The position numbers and the translations under genes were made by a program. The notes beneath the pieces were generated by a model that saw nothing but the letters and a program-made list of their open reading frames with translations, was not told the origin of the DNA and ran no database searches. From the NCBI GenBank assembly GCA_029706075.1, contig JAINUG010000015.1, forward strand, positions 1,707,715 through 1,771,714: a DNA stretch of 64,000 nucleotides, in the 5' to 3' direction. Numbering within the stretch: position 1 is the first letter of the stretch; each line of letters begins with the position of its first letter. The stretch comes from Aldrovandia affinis. Taxonomy: Eukaryota; Chordata; Actinopteri; Notacanthiformes; Halosauridae. Of this stretch, positions 52,084 through 62,716 are shown in pieces.

Positions 52084-52940
52084 CTGCACAGAGAGGGTTA
52101 GCTGCACTCCGGAGTTCCCTCCTCACCCACACAGACGCTAGGCCAGGACTGCACCGCCAATGGCAGCTGGTGTACTACAAGCGTATTAAAGCCCAGTGAC
52201 AGCCAGGCAGCTCCACTGCTGCTCCGTGACTTCATTGGCAGAGAGCAGGAGCCCTGGCCATGTCTTTCAGTGTAATTTGTACCTCTCACTTTCAAAAATC
52301 TGCTCTTATTTCTCCAAACCTCCTCAAAGAAGGAAAGCCTCAAAGAAGGAAAGCCACGATTTTAGTAAATTAGACATGCGTAAATAATGAAAAGAAGACT
52401 AACATTGATATTACAATAAATATGTGCTTTGTGCTGCAGTGGATAGTACAATGGGAGGAAAACGGAGGAGCCAAAGAAAACCCTTGCAAGTATGGGAAGA
52501 ACTTACACGTTTTGTCCAAACAGTACCAGGATCATAGCCTGAACCTTGGAGATTGTGGCTAAACAACTTGTCATGTAATTTAACACACACAAGAAAGTGC
52601 CAGGATGTTAACATCACATAATCATATAGTATGGATTTACTATTTCAATCAGTTGTGTTATTTAAATAGAAGTCATATTGACATATTGAGTGTGACCCTG
52701 CGTTCTGTGCTGGAAACCCCTGACAGTCATGGTGATACACGCACAAAGAGTGGGCACATAACAGTGGGGTTGTAATCACGGCTGTTTCCCGGCTGGCACA
52801 GATAGATGATGTAGTCAATGGTCAAATCCTCCTTTCTTGATACATTATATAGAACTTTGTATTGTCACTTCTGCAAGAAATGTACACCTGCTTATTTGAT
52901 TCATTACTGGTGATACAAGCTGTAGCTGCTAGGAAAACCT
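52084..52940. other. Block upstream of the candidate exon, no further exon seen
   Basis: No second exon with clear splice sites was found on the minus strand. 52140-52270 is GC-richer than its surroundings. Confidence 0.4.
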
Positions 52941-54240
52941 AGCAAGGTTTGGGACCCGGGCAGCCATCCAGAACAAAAAGATAACCTTGGTGTCACACAC
53001 CACGTGACAAACCCTGAACGGGCACAGAGCAGACTAGAGACACGGAGTGGAGTTTGTCGGTCTACGGACCGGATTTTTATTTATTTTTGTCCTGTCTCTC
53101 CCCCAGACATGGGGAAGAGACAGTGGGAGTAGCAGGTTAACATATAACAAAGACCAACACAAACAGACAAAATCTTCACCCTACTCGCCGCGAAGCTTTC
53201 AGGTAAAAACAACAAACTAAAATAACAAGCTAAAATAATTATAACTTATGGGACACCGCGCCGCCTCCTCCTCCGGAGTTCCCTTGGAACCTCCCCAGGC
53301 ACACACATATCCAGTGACCTCTCAAGTGCTTCCCACCCATTCATACTGAGACACTCGAGTTCTCTTACCCATTCATACAGAGACACTCGCCACTCCCCAC
53401 AGTGAGAGTTCTGGCAACCAGCCCCAAGACACTCCACTCTTTCAGTGAGTTCTTGGGCTGTTGCCCAGAAACACTCTCCACTGTCGAGTGCGAGCTCTCT
53501 TTCACTAAAACCGAGGGCGAGAGGCGGATCCTCTTCCAGGGCACCCTCTCGCTCCTCCACAATCACACCGAGGGAGAGAGGCGGACACTCTTAGTGCACC
53601 CCCTCTCCCTCTTCCCCACTCACACAGGAAGCACTCTACTCAGTCACTTTCGACAAACACACACAAAACTCCACAAACATTCAACATTCAACACACAACA
53701 TACAACATCAAACAACAACATACCACAACATACCACAACATACCACAACATACCACAACATACGTGCACGTGCACTCACACACACATCAAGACAAGACTG
53801 ACTAACTCCCCACTCGCCCCACCTGCTCTTAAATAGGCTTAGTTTCTGCCTGGCTCAGGTGGGACTCGTGAGGCAATCAGCCAATCACAATCACTCAACT
53901 CACATTCTCACACAGACACCCAATCAGCCAATTGACTTCCATATCAATTGACTGACACCAATTAAATAATTAAATAATAATTCAACCAATTATGGCCTTT
54001 GGAGCACTCTTCCGGGCCACGGAAAGTCTTTGCCAAACCTGCCCCCGGAAAGTCTACCTGCTCCAAAGGCCTCCACAACATGTAAAGACACAGACAACCA
54101 TGCCACTCCCACGTGGCTGAGACTGACGTCCTCCACACTTGGTAATTACAACGCTCGCCTGCTTGCTCAGAAGGGTAAATCACACCTGCAACTGCAATGT
54201 GCCATCAGGTCATCGCAAACAATGAGACTCATTTATGCAT
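52941..54240. repeat. GC-rich repeat-like unit with internal duplications
   Basis: The sequence contrasts with its AT-rich flanks. Inside, CCCATTCATAC.GAGACACTCG occurs twice (near 53335 and 53370) and an ACCGAGGG..GAGAGGCGGA unit twice (near 53511 and 53566). Four exact copies of TACCACAACA follow at 53721-53760. The open frames across it are low in complexity. It may be part of an unclassified mobile element or LTR, but no ends were found. Confidence 0.4.
53721..53763. repeat. Decanucleotide tandem repeat
   Basis: Four perfect units of TACCACAACA plus three bases, preceded by degenerate units (53681-53720). Confidence 0.95.
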
Positions 54241-54904
54241 TAGTGATGTAAAGTGAGAGTGTTAAGCAAAGATGTAGGAAGGCTAAACTTAGGAGAGACA
54301 CCGGAGAGGTATCCCAATTGAATGAAAGACAAAAACTTTAGGAACAGACTCAGAAAGTTACAAAAGCTGAATCCTGAAACACAAAAGCTGAATCCTGAAA
54401 CACTGAATCCTGAATCCTGCTCCCAGGGGCATCTGGGAGTTGGACTCAAATCCATCTTGGGACGGCTGAACCACACAGATCAGCTTCCCTGCACAGCTGA
54501 TTGATCCCCAGACTGAAAATCCCCATCACAAAATTCTCTTAAGATTACATTGCAATGGCTTACATTCTCAGATACCTATACTATTTATATATGTGTATGA
54601 GGCCTTGTGTACGACACTGTGCCTTGTGTATGTATCTGCCGCAGTATATATGTATAGAATTCTGATGTGTCAGTACAAACCCTTGTGTTGATGGAAGACA
54701 GAATTTGTTTAACAGTTATAATGGGAGAGATTATTTTGAAAAGATTGCACAAATTGTACACATGGTATATTGTATAAATATAAAGGTAGGTGTTACTTTA
54801 TTGTTGGCTACGCCTAAACCCAGTGCTTTCTGGTCCATAACTCACTCTTCTTACATAGTCAGGTGGGTTCTCTACATATTTCATTCTTGTACCTCCAGTC
54901 ACTC
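54241..54904. other. AT-rich block, no gene seen
   Basis: A short duplication (AAAGCTGAATCCTGAAACAC, twice, near 54363 and 54383) is the only visible structure. Confidence 0.5.
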
Positions 54905-55495
54905 ATCATCTTATTTAACAGGTTTCCGTTGCATTTCACCCCATTCCCAGATTGGTTTTGCATTCTACTCCTAAAAATGTAAACCACATTATTCTTGCCT
55001 CCTCTGGCAAACTTGACCTGCCCCATCCCTCCGGGCGCAAACTGGCGGACGCCTGGCAGCTGCCTCGCGGTCTCGCCTCTTCTCTGTCCTGGTTCCTCGC
55101 TGGTGGAACGACCTCCCGCAATTGGTCAGGACTGAGGAATCACTTCCAATCTTCCGCAAGAGACTCAAAACCCACCTCTTCAGACTCCACTACCACTGAA
55201 CACTGTCCATCCAGTCTATCTGTTGTCACCACTATTTACCTGTTGTACACTATTTATAAAAAAAATTAAAAAATTAAAAAATAAATTTTAAAAAAACACT
55301 AACTTTTTCCTTCCTGGTGTTACAGGTGTTACAGGTGTGGTATGCTGATGCCTGCAATGATGTCTATTGCTGTATTCCTGCACTGATCTTGTGCGCTAAC
55401 TATGATTGTTCCTACCATGTATTAATGCACATCTTGTAAGTCGCTCTGGATAAGAGCGTCTGCTAAATGCTTAAAATGTAAATGTAAAATGTCTT
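54905..55495 (+). mobile_element. L2-type LINE, 5'-truncated 3' end
   Basis: The end of the reverse-transcriptase ORF is readable: VPRWWNDLPQLVR, then SLPIFRKRLKTHLFRLHYH and a TGA stop at 55197-55199. WNxLP...R and FKxxLKTHLF are the conserved C-terminal words of L2/CR1-type LINEs. The 3' untranslated part follows, with TGTTACAGGTGTGGTATGC and the tail TGTAAGTCGCTCTGGATAAG and GCGTCTGCTAAATGC, and finishes in ATGTAAAATG repeats. The left limit is approximate. The tail is the one shared by the short SINEs in this window. Confidence 0.8.
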
Positions 55496-55507
55496 GTATC
55501 CAGCTCA

Positions 55508-55657
55508 TTTAGAGAGGCAGATACATTTAATAAGCATCGTGACAGGTCTAAAGGTCTAACCCCTCTCACACACAAGCATACACTTGTGTATTCTTTTTTT
55601 GGGCATGTGTTACAACATGATGACACAACACACAGGTGTTTCCCTTCCAAATGGGCA
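55508..55657 (-). repeat. Left arm of a 3.3-kb inverted-repeat structure
   Basis: This 150-bp block matches 58649-58798 in reverse complement without gaps and with about five mismatches. Key words are GGAAGGGAAACACCTGTGTG and GAGAGGGGTTAGACCTTTAG on the minus strand. Similarity stops sharply at both sides. No short target duplication could be seen. The two matching open frames (CVLCHHVVTHAQKKNTQVY) are a result of the repeat, not evidence of a gene. Confidence 0.85.
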
Positions 55658-56137
55658 TAACATGTGTGACCTCACCCGGCGCAGGAGTTGAGAGGAATTT
55701 GAAATCGGGAGTTTGTAAAAAGAGAAATGTGAAAGACTTGTGGTCTTGTGGCCGTGTCTTCAATTTTTTCCCGTTCCCTTTCATTTCTGTTCTCGCCTAA
55801 GGGAGGAACCCCTGTTTAAGCCTCAAAGAAATGGTGCAGCTTTTGCATTTTTGTTTTACTTTGTCCAAAATAAAGAGACAAAACACACATCGTTGATAGA
55901 CCCTTATGCAGACCGACCTGTATTTCACACATCTTGAGACGGGATCTAAGTGGAGTGTCATAACACTGAGAAGCAAACAAATTTAAGTAAACACGCACAG
56001 AACGATGCATATTTGCCTCCAGTCAACGGTGCAGGGTAACCGGCATAACTGTGCCTATAGACAGTTCTGTGGTTCACTACAGTGTAGGCTTATATTTGCA
56101 TGGACTGTGGAGTTCACCATGGCTATTTGTAAGATTT

Positions 56138-56453
56138 TTTTAATTTGTTTCTGATTTTATCCAATTTTCTCCCAATTTGGTAGCCAATTAGGCTATTTTT
56201 ACGTCAATCCCCCTAGTAATGTGAGTTCGCTGCCGTAGTCCTACCGGTAGTCTTACGAGACGGCACCCGCAGGCCGTCGACCGTAACCCGGTACTACAGG
56301 GCCACTCTACGCAGCGAACGTCACGTCGGCTCCCCTCCCCTCCCTGGGGCGGACAGATCGCCGCCCCTGGTGGCACTCCCGGCCAGAGCCGCTGGCGAGA
56401 CGGGGAATTGAAGCCAGTCGGACGTTGTAACCACTGGACCACGCGGGAGGCCC
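56138..56453 (-). mobile_element. tRNA-derived SINE with 13-bp target duplication
   Basis: On the minus strand it begins GGGCCTCCCGCGTGGTCCAG with an A-box-like GTGGTCCAGTGG. The B box is worn (GGCTTCAATTCC). A GC-rich body with CCGCCCCAGGG follows, then AAATTGGGAGAAAATTGG and an A-rich end. The perfect 13-base duplication ATTTGTAAGATTT flanks it (56125-56137 and 56454-56466). It is of the same broad family as 3631-4018, but the tRNA heads differ. Confidence 0.85.
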
Positions 56454-56466
56454 ATTTGTAAGATTT

Positions 56467-58076
56467 ATTTCCTAAGGTATATCATTCTCTGAATGCTAGA
56501 GATTAAGACAGTACCCATCTACCAGGCATATAAATGGACCTGCTACACAAGACTTCAACTGTACAGTTGAAGTCAATTTTACCCACAACCTAAAATACTG
56601 TAACTACAGGGTCAACCAAATAACACTTGTGGCAATTCCCAGAATGTTTCTCATTTTCTTATACAATACAATAAAGCAAACCATATACAAATGTTATTTC
56701 ACAAAAAACATTCCAAATAACTGGCATTTTATCAGGTTAAAAATAAAAAATGTCAACCAAACCTTAAAAATACTGATTCATATGCATACATACATTTCTA
56801 AAAGTTAAAATGAATCAATGTCAATTCAACTTCTAATGTTCAATTTTAGAACATTGTTTTTACCAATGAATAAACCAACACAAAGAGCTTGGGCACACTA
56901 AAACTTTGAGTTTTCACTTAAAAAGTAATCCTTTTCTGCCAGATGGAAGATTATTTTTGAAATCCCAGATCCTCATTTAATTTGCAAAAACAGCAGTGGC
57001 CTGCTGACTAATGTGTAAAATACTGTGTTTGAATATTTTGTTGGCAGATCACCAAGCATTGGATAATTTAATTCTAGAAAGTAAAACTGAAACACATGTG
57101 ATTACAGCTGTGCAGGCTCAATATTAACAGTAATAATGATCAGCATTTCTGATTGAGAGGTGGATTTATATTGTTACTGGCAATGCGTCAGGCAAGGATG
57201 AAATTAAATTGTTATTATTTTCTTTAATAAACTATAGTATAACCATAACTGATTTAAATACTGCTTCTTCTCTGACTAATATACCGTTTTTTCTGTTCCG
57301 CATGGTGTAAGCCATTTTTGTGCCGAGCAGAAATGAGGCCTGTGACAGACTGTGTATTCTTTTTATGTCTCACTGGATGCATTTATTCCCCATTTTTCAA
57401 TAAAACAAATAAACCCCTCATTAAACAATACAACACTCTGCAGAACCTCTCAATATCTTCACTAAATATCTTCACCTCTCTTCAGTCTCTTGTCGGTATA
57501 TGCCTCCTAGTTTGTCCCAATATGGCAGTTTCCATTTCAACTGATGGAGTCTCGCCCTTTGCTAAAGTGCAGGATATTTCTTTCACCGCCTACACCCACC
57601 TATATTGTGGTTGTTTGTCATTCATTAAGTGGGATCACTTGCCAAATACATATGCTTGCTGCTAGCTTATGAACGAGGAAGACATCATGATACTTGTCCC
57701 TTTGTTATTCCTGTTAAAGAGACCACAACAAAGATGTAATGTGGAATGTTGCCAACATACTGTGTGGAAAAATCTGGTCATTCCTACACCCACACAATAA
57801 CAGGGAAATCACAAAACATTGACTACAAGCGCATCTGAAGGCATTTTCTATCCCTGAAAGCTGCTTATATTTGCGTGTAAAACAAAGCGCACCCTTCCAA
57901 GATGCATTACGGAACATAAGAGCGCCGTCCGACGCAATGATCCCACCTTTCCCACCTCGCTTCACATTTTGCACATAGAATCAAAGACTTGAGATTCTGA
58001 GTGCTCAGTACCTGAGAGGTGGAGTCTTTGACAAAAACCTCATAGTGATTGTGAATCCAAGATGTTTCTTTTTTTT
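56467..58076. other. AT-rich block between inverted arms, no gene seen
   Basis: The open frames at 57318-57665 and 57714-57974 have no domain or splice support. No THAP second exon could be recognised here. Confidence 0.45.
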
Positions 58077-58192
58077 AAGAGACCTGTCACACTGTCACAC
58101 AGAGCCAACTCTGGCGCGACAGGGAATTGAACCCCAGTCGCCGTGGCCAGCATCGAACGTTGTAAGCACTGGACCAGGCGGGAGGGCCGTTT
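58077..58192 (-). mobile_element. Fragment of a tRNA-derived SINE (head part)
   Basis: On the minus strand GGCCCTCCCGCCTGGTCCAG and GGGGTTCAATTCCCTGTCGC match the head of the copy at 56138-56453. The body is lost, and an A-rich stretch follows directly. Confidence 0.7.
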
Positions 58193-58648
58193 TGTTTATT
58201 TTTAATATCACACTTTGAATATTTTATTATTATCTATAAAGTGTATGCACCTGTTATATGACTTCCTCACCAACAACCTCTACCACCTGACATTATGACA
58301 CTACACTATTGGCTTCTTTCAATTCCCAGCCCAGAGAGTATGGCAGAGTTTGCCTGAAGAAGATCTGCAATGTTCAAAATGCATTGTCTCTACTTTTGGT
58401 AATGATTGTAGCCGTATGTGGGTGTTTTTATATTTGTGTTTTCTTCTGTTTCACACGTTTGAGAGCATCCACTGTGTAACTCTGCTGCGTGACTTAAGAC
58501 TGGGTGCCACTTATAAACTCCTTTTGTCTTCAATTAGAGTTCTCGTGTGTTTTTCTCCTTTTCAGCATAATTTCAGTCCTGGATAATTTGCTCTTGGAAA
58601 CACCTCCAACTCACGTCAATGACCTAGTGCAAAGTCAAATCAGTTCCC

Positions 58649-58798
58649 TGCCCATTTGGAAGGGAAACACCTGTGTGTTGTGTCATCATGTTGTAACACA
58701 TGCCCAAAAAAAGAATACACAAGTGTATGTTTGTGTGTGAGAGGGGTTAGACCTTTAGACCTGTCATAATGCTTATTAGCTGTATCTGCCTCTCTAAA
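58649..58798 (+). repeat. Right arm of a 3.3-kb inverted-repeat structure
   Basis: Partner of the arm at 55508-55657 in the opposite orientation. The 3 kb between them hold a SINE (56138-56453), a SINE fragment (58077-58192) and AT-rich DNA. The arms could be the ends of a large DNA element or two independent insertions of one short repeat. Confidence 0.85.
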
Positions 58799-58987
58799 AT
58801 CAGACTGCCACTTCAGACTGAAAGTGCTGGACCCAAGCTGTCACATGACTCCACCACCATGGATATCCTTCCAATCGGGGGCACCTACTGCATTTCTCCT
58901 TTACCTGTTATTACTCTTGAACTGGAGTGCACTTACCCATCCCCAAGGTGTGTCACTCCCCCAAAAGTTCCCAGAGTACTCACAGAG

Positions 58988-59124
58988 TATGGTTCTGTGC
59001 GGCTCAGTAGGTAGAGAATGGTGTTGACAATGCTTACGTTCGATTTCCATTGGGACCACATATACTGAAAAATGTATGCATTCACTACTATAAGTCGCTT
59101 TGGATAAAAGCATCTAAATGGCAT
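58988..59124 (+). mobile_element. tRNA-derived SINE with L2-type tail
   Basis: The head GTGCGGCTCAGTAGGTAGAG and a B-box-like ACGTTCGATTTCC are followed by a short body and TATAAGTCGCTTTGGATAAA, the L2-type tail. It is the same family as 12983-13128 and 62574-62716. The tail runs into a (TA)n stretch in which another SINE fragment is inserted. Confidence 0.75.
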
Positions 59125-59146
59125 ATAAATATAAATATATATATAT

Positions 59147-59269
59147 CTCATCTCATCTTCAGCCGCTTATTCCTAGTTAGGGTCGCGGGGGGGCTGGAGC
59201 CTATCCCAGCATGCATTGGGGCGAGAGGCAGGAATACACCCTGGACAGGTCGCCAATCCATCGCAGGGC
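59147..59269 (-). mobile_element. 5'-truncated copy of the SINE at 44833-45191
   Basis: 123 bases match the last third of the full SINE in reverse orientation with about one difference, ending in the GATGA tail. The tRNA head is missing, as expected for incomplete reverse transcription. (TA)n sequence lies on both sides. The near identity with the 45-kb copy points to recent activity of the family. Confidence 0.85.
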
Positions 59270-59454
59270 TATATATATATATGTATGTATATATATGTGT
59301 ACGTATGTGTGATGATAACAAATCATATAATGTTAACTAGTTGTCAAACCACTGCATGACTAAGTGACTGAAAGTGACTTGATAGTCATCTAAGTCGTTG
59401 TCTTATTGGTAATATTGGTATATTGTAATTGCTAAGGGTGTGTGTCTGTGTGTC

Positions 59455-59607
59455 CAGTGGCGATTTTAGGGTTTTAAAACGGGGTGCAATGTTCAAAAAT
59501 CATTTTCTTTTAAATGTTTTTTGACATTGATTTGAAAATTGTAATATTTTCATCTCAACAGTAGGGGGGCAAATGCACCCCCTGCACCCGCGGTAAAATC
59601 ACCACTG
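59455..59607. mobile_element. Small hAT-like MITE in a GT repeat
   Basis: The ends CAGTGGCGATTTTA and TAAAATCACCACTG are inverted repeats with one mismatch. The flanking 8 bases are TGTGTGTC and TGTGTGTG. Inside, GGGGTGCA and TGCACCCCC form a second inverted pair. It is 153 bp long with no coding capacity. The (GT)n tract continues on the right to 59645. Confidence 0.75.
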
Positions 59608-59611
59608 TGTG

Positions 59612-59644
<33 letters not shown>

Positions 59645-59792
59645 TGAGGTGACGATATAATAAATGGATAAATCCACACCTTACGTGGCTTCCGCAACAA
59701 CAAATGAAATGACTGCCAAGTAAATATCACTTTCACTCACTTGGTCATGCAGTGGTTTGAAGTGACATTGAAATAGTGAAATAGCCACTTAC

Positions 59793-59872
59793 CTGTGAAA
59801 ACTTATCCCACAAGCCTTGCTTCTATAGTTCCTTCTATTTGTACAGCCAAATGCTGCACAACTTTGTGGCAT
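59793..59872 (-). CDS. THAP zinc-finger protein, first coding exon
   Basis: This short exon encodes 26 full codons beginning MPQSCAAFGCTNR and ending CGISFH, followed by AG and a perfect GTAAGT donor (59792-59787). It is the start of a THAP domain, a C2CH zinc-coordinating DNA-binding module. The CxxxxC-type pair (Cys5, Cys10) and the SFHR end are visible. In THAP1 and its relatives, as I recall, exon 1 also ends right after SFH(K/R), so the splice position fits. The remainder (the W..A motif, the second C..H pair and AVPTIF) must be in later exons to the left, and I could not find them. The ATG at 59872 starts the conserved MPxSC form, so it was chosen over the open frame upstream. It could be a THAP1/2/3-like host gene or a domesticated P-element-like THAP9 relative; one exon cannot decide. 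Confidence 0.85.
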
Positions 59873-60096
59873 TTTTGCATAGGCCAGGTTCCGCGGAAAA
59901 TCGTTGAGGAAACAAAAAAATTGTGAAATTTGGAAATAAAGTAACCTGTATTTTATGCAGAAATTTCTCACGTTTATAACAAGTCAAATGTCACGAAAAT
60001 TAGTTGAGAATGAAGCGAGTTACAGTAGATTTTATCAGGGGAAGTCTGCATCTCTCAACACACACACGTTTGTTTAGACGCGGATCTTGCCCGCCT

Positions 60097-60108
60097 CAAT
60101 ATGGCGGC
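60097..60108 (+). promoter_or_regulatory. YY1-type site in the THAP gene promoter
   Basis: The sequence CAATATGGCGGC is a full match to the YY1 consensus (AANATGGCGGC), here read on the plus strand. It lies about 225 bases upstream of the THAP start codon inside a small CpG-rich patch (about 60070-60215). Such sites are common just at or downstream of start sites of TATA-less genes. Its role here is inferred from position. A promoter firing to the right is also possible. Confidence 0.5.
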
Positions 60109-60219
60109 CGTGCATACTTATCGCTGCAACATACAACAGCAGACAATGCAGCATCTACGTGTATATATCTATGGGTAGGAGCACCAGTTTGGTACTGTCA
60201 CGTGACCCGCGGCCACTAA

Positions 60220-62129
60220 TTATACAATTAGTGGCTAACTGTGACAGTTATGAAAGCAACGACTTTACCTCAATATAGATAGTGAGGGTGAAAGAAAGGG
60301 AAAATAAACATGGACGGACGCCAAAAACGAAAAACTGATGCACTGCACACAGACGGATTTAATTTATTTCGCACATCTTGAAATGTAACAATAAACCTGG
60401 AAAAATAACAATATACCGGCATTCCAGGTGTTGGAAAATCGCCTTTGGCTATGAACACTAAAAGGCAATGCATTTGATGCTTGTTTTTTTAACATTGTAA
60501 CAATGCTTTTGCTAAAGTCTGAGATTAAAGCCGAGGGCGAAACATCTGTCAACGGGGGAAAATAGCCTTGAGCGAAAGATGCGTTCTTAAACTCAAATAT
60601 TCCATAAAAAAGAGAGGATAATCCCAAATTATCTGTACTTAATAAGTACGTTTCGCATGTATGCTGCAGACTGCTGATTTGCATAAAAACAAAAGAACAG
60701 AAGAGTAAATTATTCCCTCGAAAGTTGACAAACTCATGGTGATTGTCAAAAGTTTCTAAACATTCCCCAAACCTCACTGATGGTCATCAGGATCATGGCC
60801 ACAGGTCTGTTCTTTGGTGTATTATTTTCTCTCAAAATGTCTTTATTGTGTCATTGAGACCTCCAACAAATGAGTTTTAATAGGGATTACCTTCATTTGA
60901 GGACCAAGTATCTACACCGCAAGGACAATTTAATTTAGTAGATTTTCTTCTTCTTCTTCCAGTGCTATCTCCATTGGTGATACACTAAATTTCACAGGCC
61001 GGTTCTGGCCGATGTCAAATTTGGTTTAAGATAAAAATGTATCTTTATATCTGATTAAGGCAAGTAATTCATTATTCTCCGTCATCTATCTGGCTACGGT
61101 ACATTCATGCGCTTCGTCTTTATAACATTACGTAGGCTATCTAGCGCTCCCTTGCGTTTATTGTGAGTGAATTACATTATAACTCACCAAGCACAAGGCG
61201 TGTACAACCAAACCAAGAAACAAAAACCACAAAAAAATGTTTTATACATAATTATGAACACGGGATTTTCTAACATGCAAGTATTACAAAATGCAATTGC
61301 ATTTTTACAACATTTTCATGTTACAAAATATCTAGAGCGCAGATTTTCTGATCTCTATGTCATCTGGATAGATTTACATTATGGATAAGATACGATATCG
61401 ATTACACATCGATAAGTAGAGTTTGGCACATGTAGTGTGAAGATTGGTGTATTTGTGAATCGCTTGCCGTGACCTGAAATCGGTTAACAAAACGGTTGCC
61501 TGTTACAGAAGCAGGGAGATCGGGCTCTTTAAATTGCTCCTTGCCTAAAAGTTAGAGCCCACCTTACTGCTGGAGAGCAGCTGATTGGGCGTCAGTTGTA
61601 CAAGGCGTTGTTTGATTCGAGAGTGGGCATGTCAATGTCGGTAAACCGGATACACAATACTCTGCGTTTGCGTACTGTGTTAAAGCTGCAGTGTCCTTGG
61701 AAGCTCGAAAAGACATGTTCTTGTTTAAATTCTGATTCATTATTTCATGTAAGTAGAGCTGTCTTTTAATATTTAAGATCAGCTCATTTTCTAAGGTATC
61801 AATGGGTATATGATACCTTCTTTTCAAATGATTTTTTAGCACAGACATGCCAACTTCCCCAGTGAAGACAAGGATACCGCTGACTAGCTCTGGCCATCTC
61901 ATTACAGAAGTTAAGGTAAGAATAAATTATGATTGAGGTTCTCAGAGGATTCAGCGGTTCAGAATGGTAAAGCCAAGTTAACTCACCTGGATACATCAGT
62001 TTGCGAGTTAGTTTGTAAATTAGCTTGCTAAGTATCTGACCAAACTCCTATTCGTTTTGCTATATATCTCATTGGCCTGTTTAACTGACCTTTATGGTGC
62101 TTATAAAAGTGCATAACTTTTCCGAAATG
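60220..62129. other. Region upstream of the THAP gene, no gene seen
   Basis: AT-rich with slightly higher CpG at 60300-60560 and 61490-61700. A minus-strand open frame of 112 codons (61564-61902) shows no known domain. No element was recognised. Confidence 0.45.
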
Positions 62130-62440
62130 GACAGAAATTATCGAGGGGTATTCAACACTTTCTCATTGTTTCTTCAAGATGTTCCCATATTCCAAGGCGA
62201 TAGTTCCCCCATACACACTGCTAAATTGATTCAAGAGTGATTTCATGAACACCAGTATGAAGTCAAACACCTTCCATGGCCTCCCCAATCACCAGATCTA
62301 AACAACATTGAACCTTTATGGGACGTTTTGGAACGTAGAGTGCGGTGTAGATTTCCACCACCTTCACCTCTCAGAATTGTATAAGAGCATTTCAAAAATG
62401 ATTGAAGCTGTTCTCAGGTTGATTATAGATGTTGCGGTTG
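62130..62440 (+). mobile_element. Tc1/mariner transposase remnant (plus strand)
   Basis: Readable pieces are PIHTAKLIQE, then FHEHQYEVKHLPWPPQSPDL and NNIEPLWDVLERRVR, the second half of a Tc1-like DDE transposase. The second catalytic Asp region reads QGDSS in place of QDDNA. A stop splits the segment, and terminal inverted repeats were not found. It is a dead copy. Confidence 0.8.
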
Positions 62441-62573
62441 CAGATGCTGCAGTTATACCTCATGTTCTAAATAATTCCACTTGTTGGCTACTGTAATTAT
62501 GAACATCGATGCATACATGAAGAGTGGCATGCATTTGTGTTCATTGCTTTTTCTAATATAATATAATATAATA

Positions 62574-62716
62574 TATGTCATTTAGCAGACGCTTTTATCC
62601 ACAGTACTGAATGCATACATTTTTAAGTAGCCTATATGTGGTCCCAATTGGAAACAAACACACAACCTAAGCATTGTTAGCGCCATGCTCTACCCAATGA
62701 GCCACACAGAACCACA
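62574..62716 (-). mobile_element. tRNA-derived SINE with L2-type tail
   Basis: On the minus strand GTGTGGCTCATTGGGTAGAG and the B-box remnant (GTTTGTTTCC) form a worn tRNA-like head, and the end GGATAAAAGCGTCTGCTAAA is the L2-type tail. An ATAAT-type simple repeat (62558-62573) adjoins it. Confidence 0.75.

Noticed and set aside
53246-53836. Glu/Arg-rich open frames in both directions
   Set aside because: They follow internally duplicated GC-rich sequence and show no recognised domain.
55566-58740. Two open frames sharing the same C-terminal words
   Set aside because: The shared words are the 150-bp inverted repeat read from both arms, not a gene family.
61564-61902. Minus-strand open frame of 112 codons
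   Set aside because: No domain, no start context and no splice signals that hold together; kept only as part of an unassigned block.
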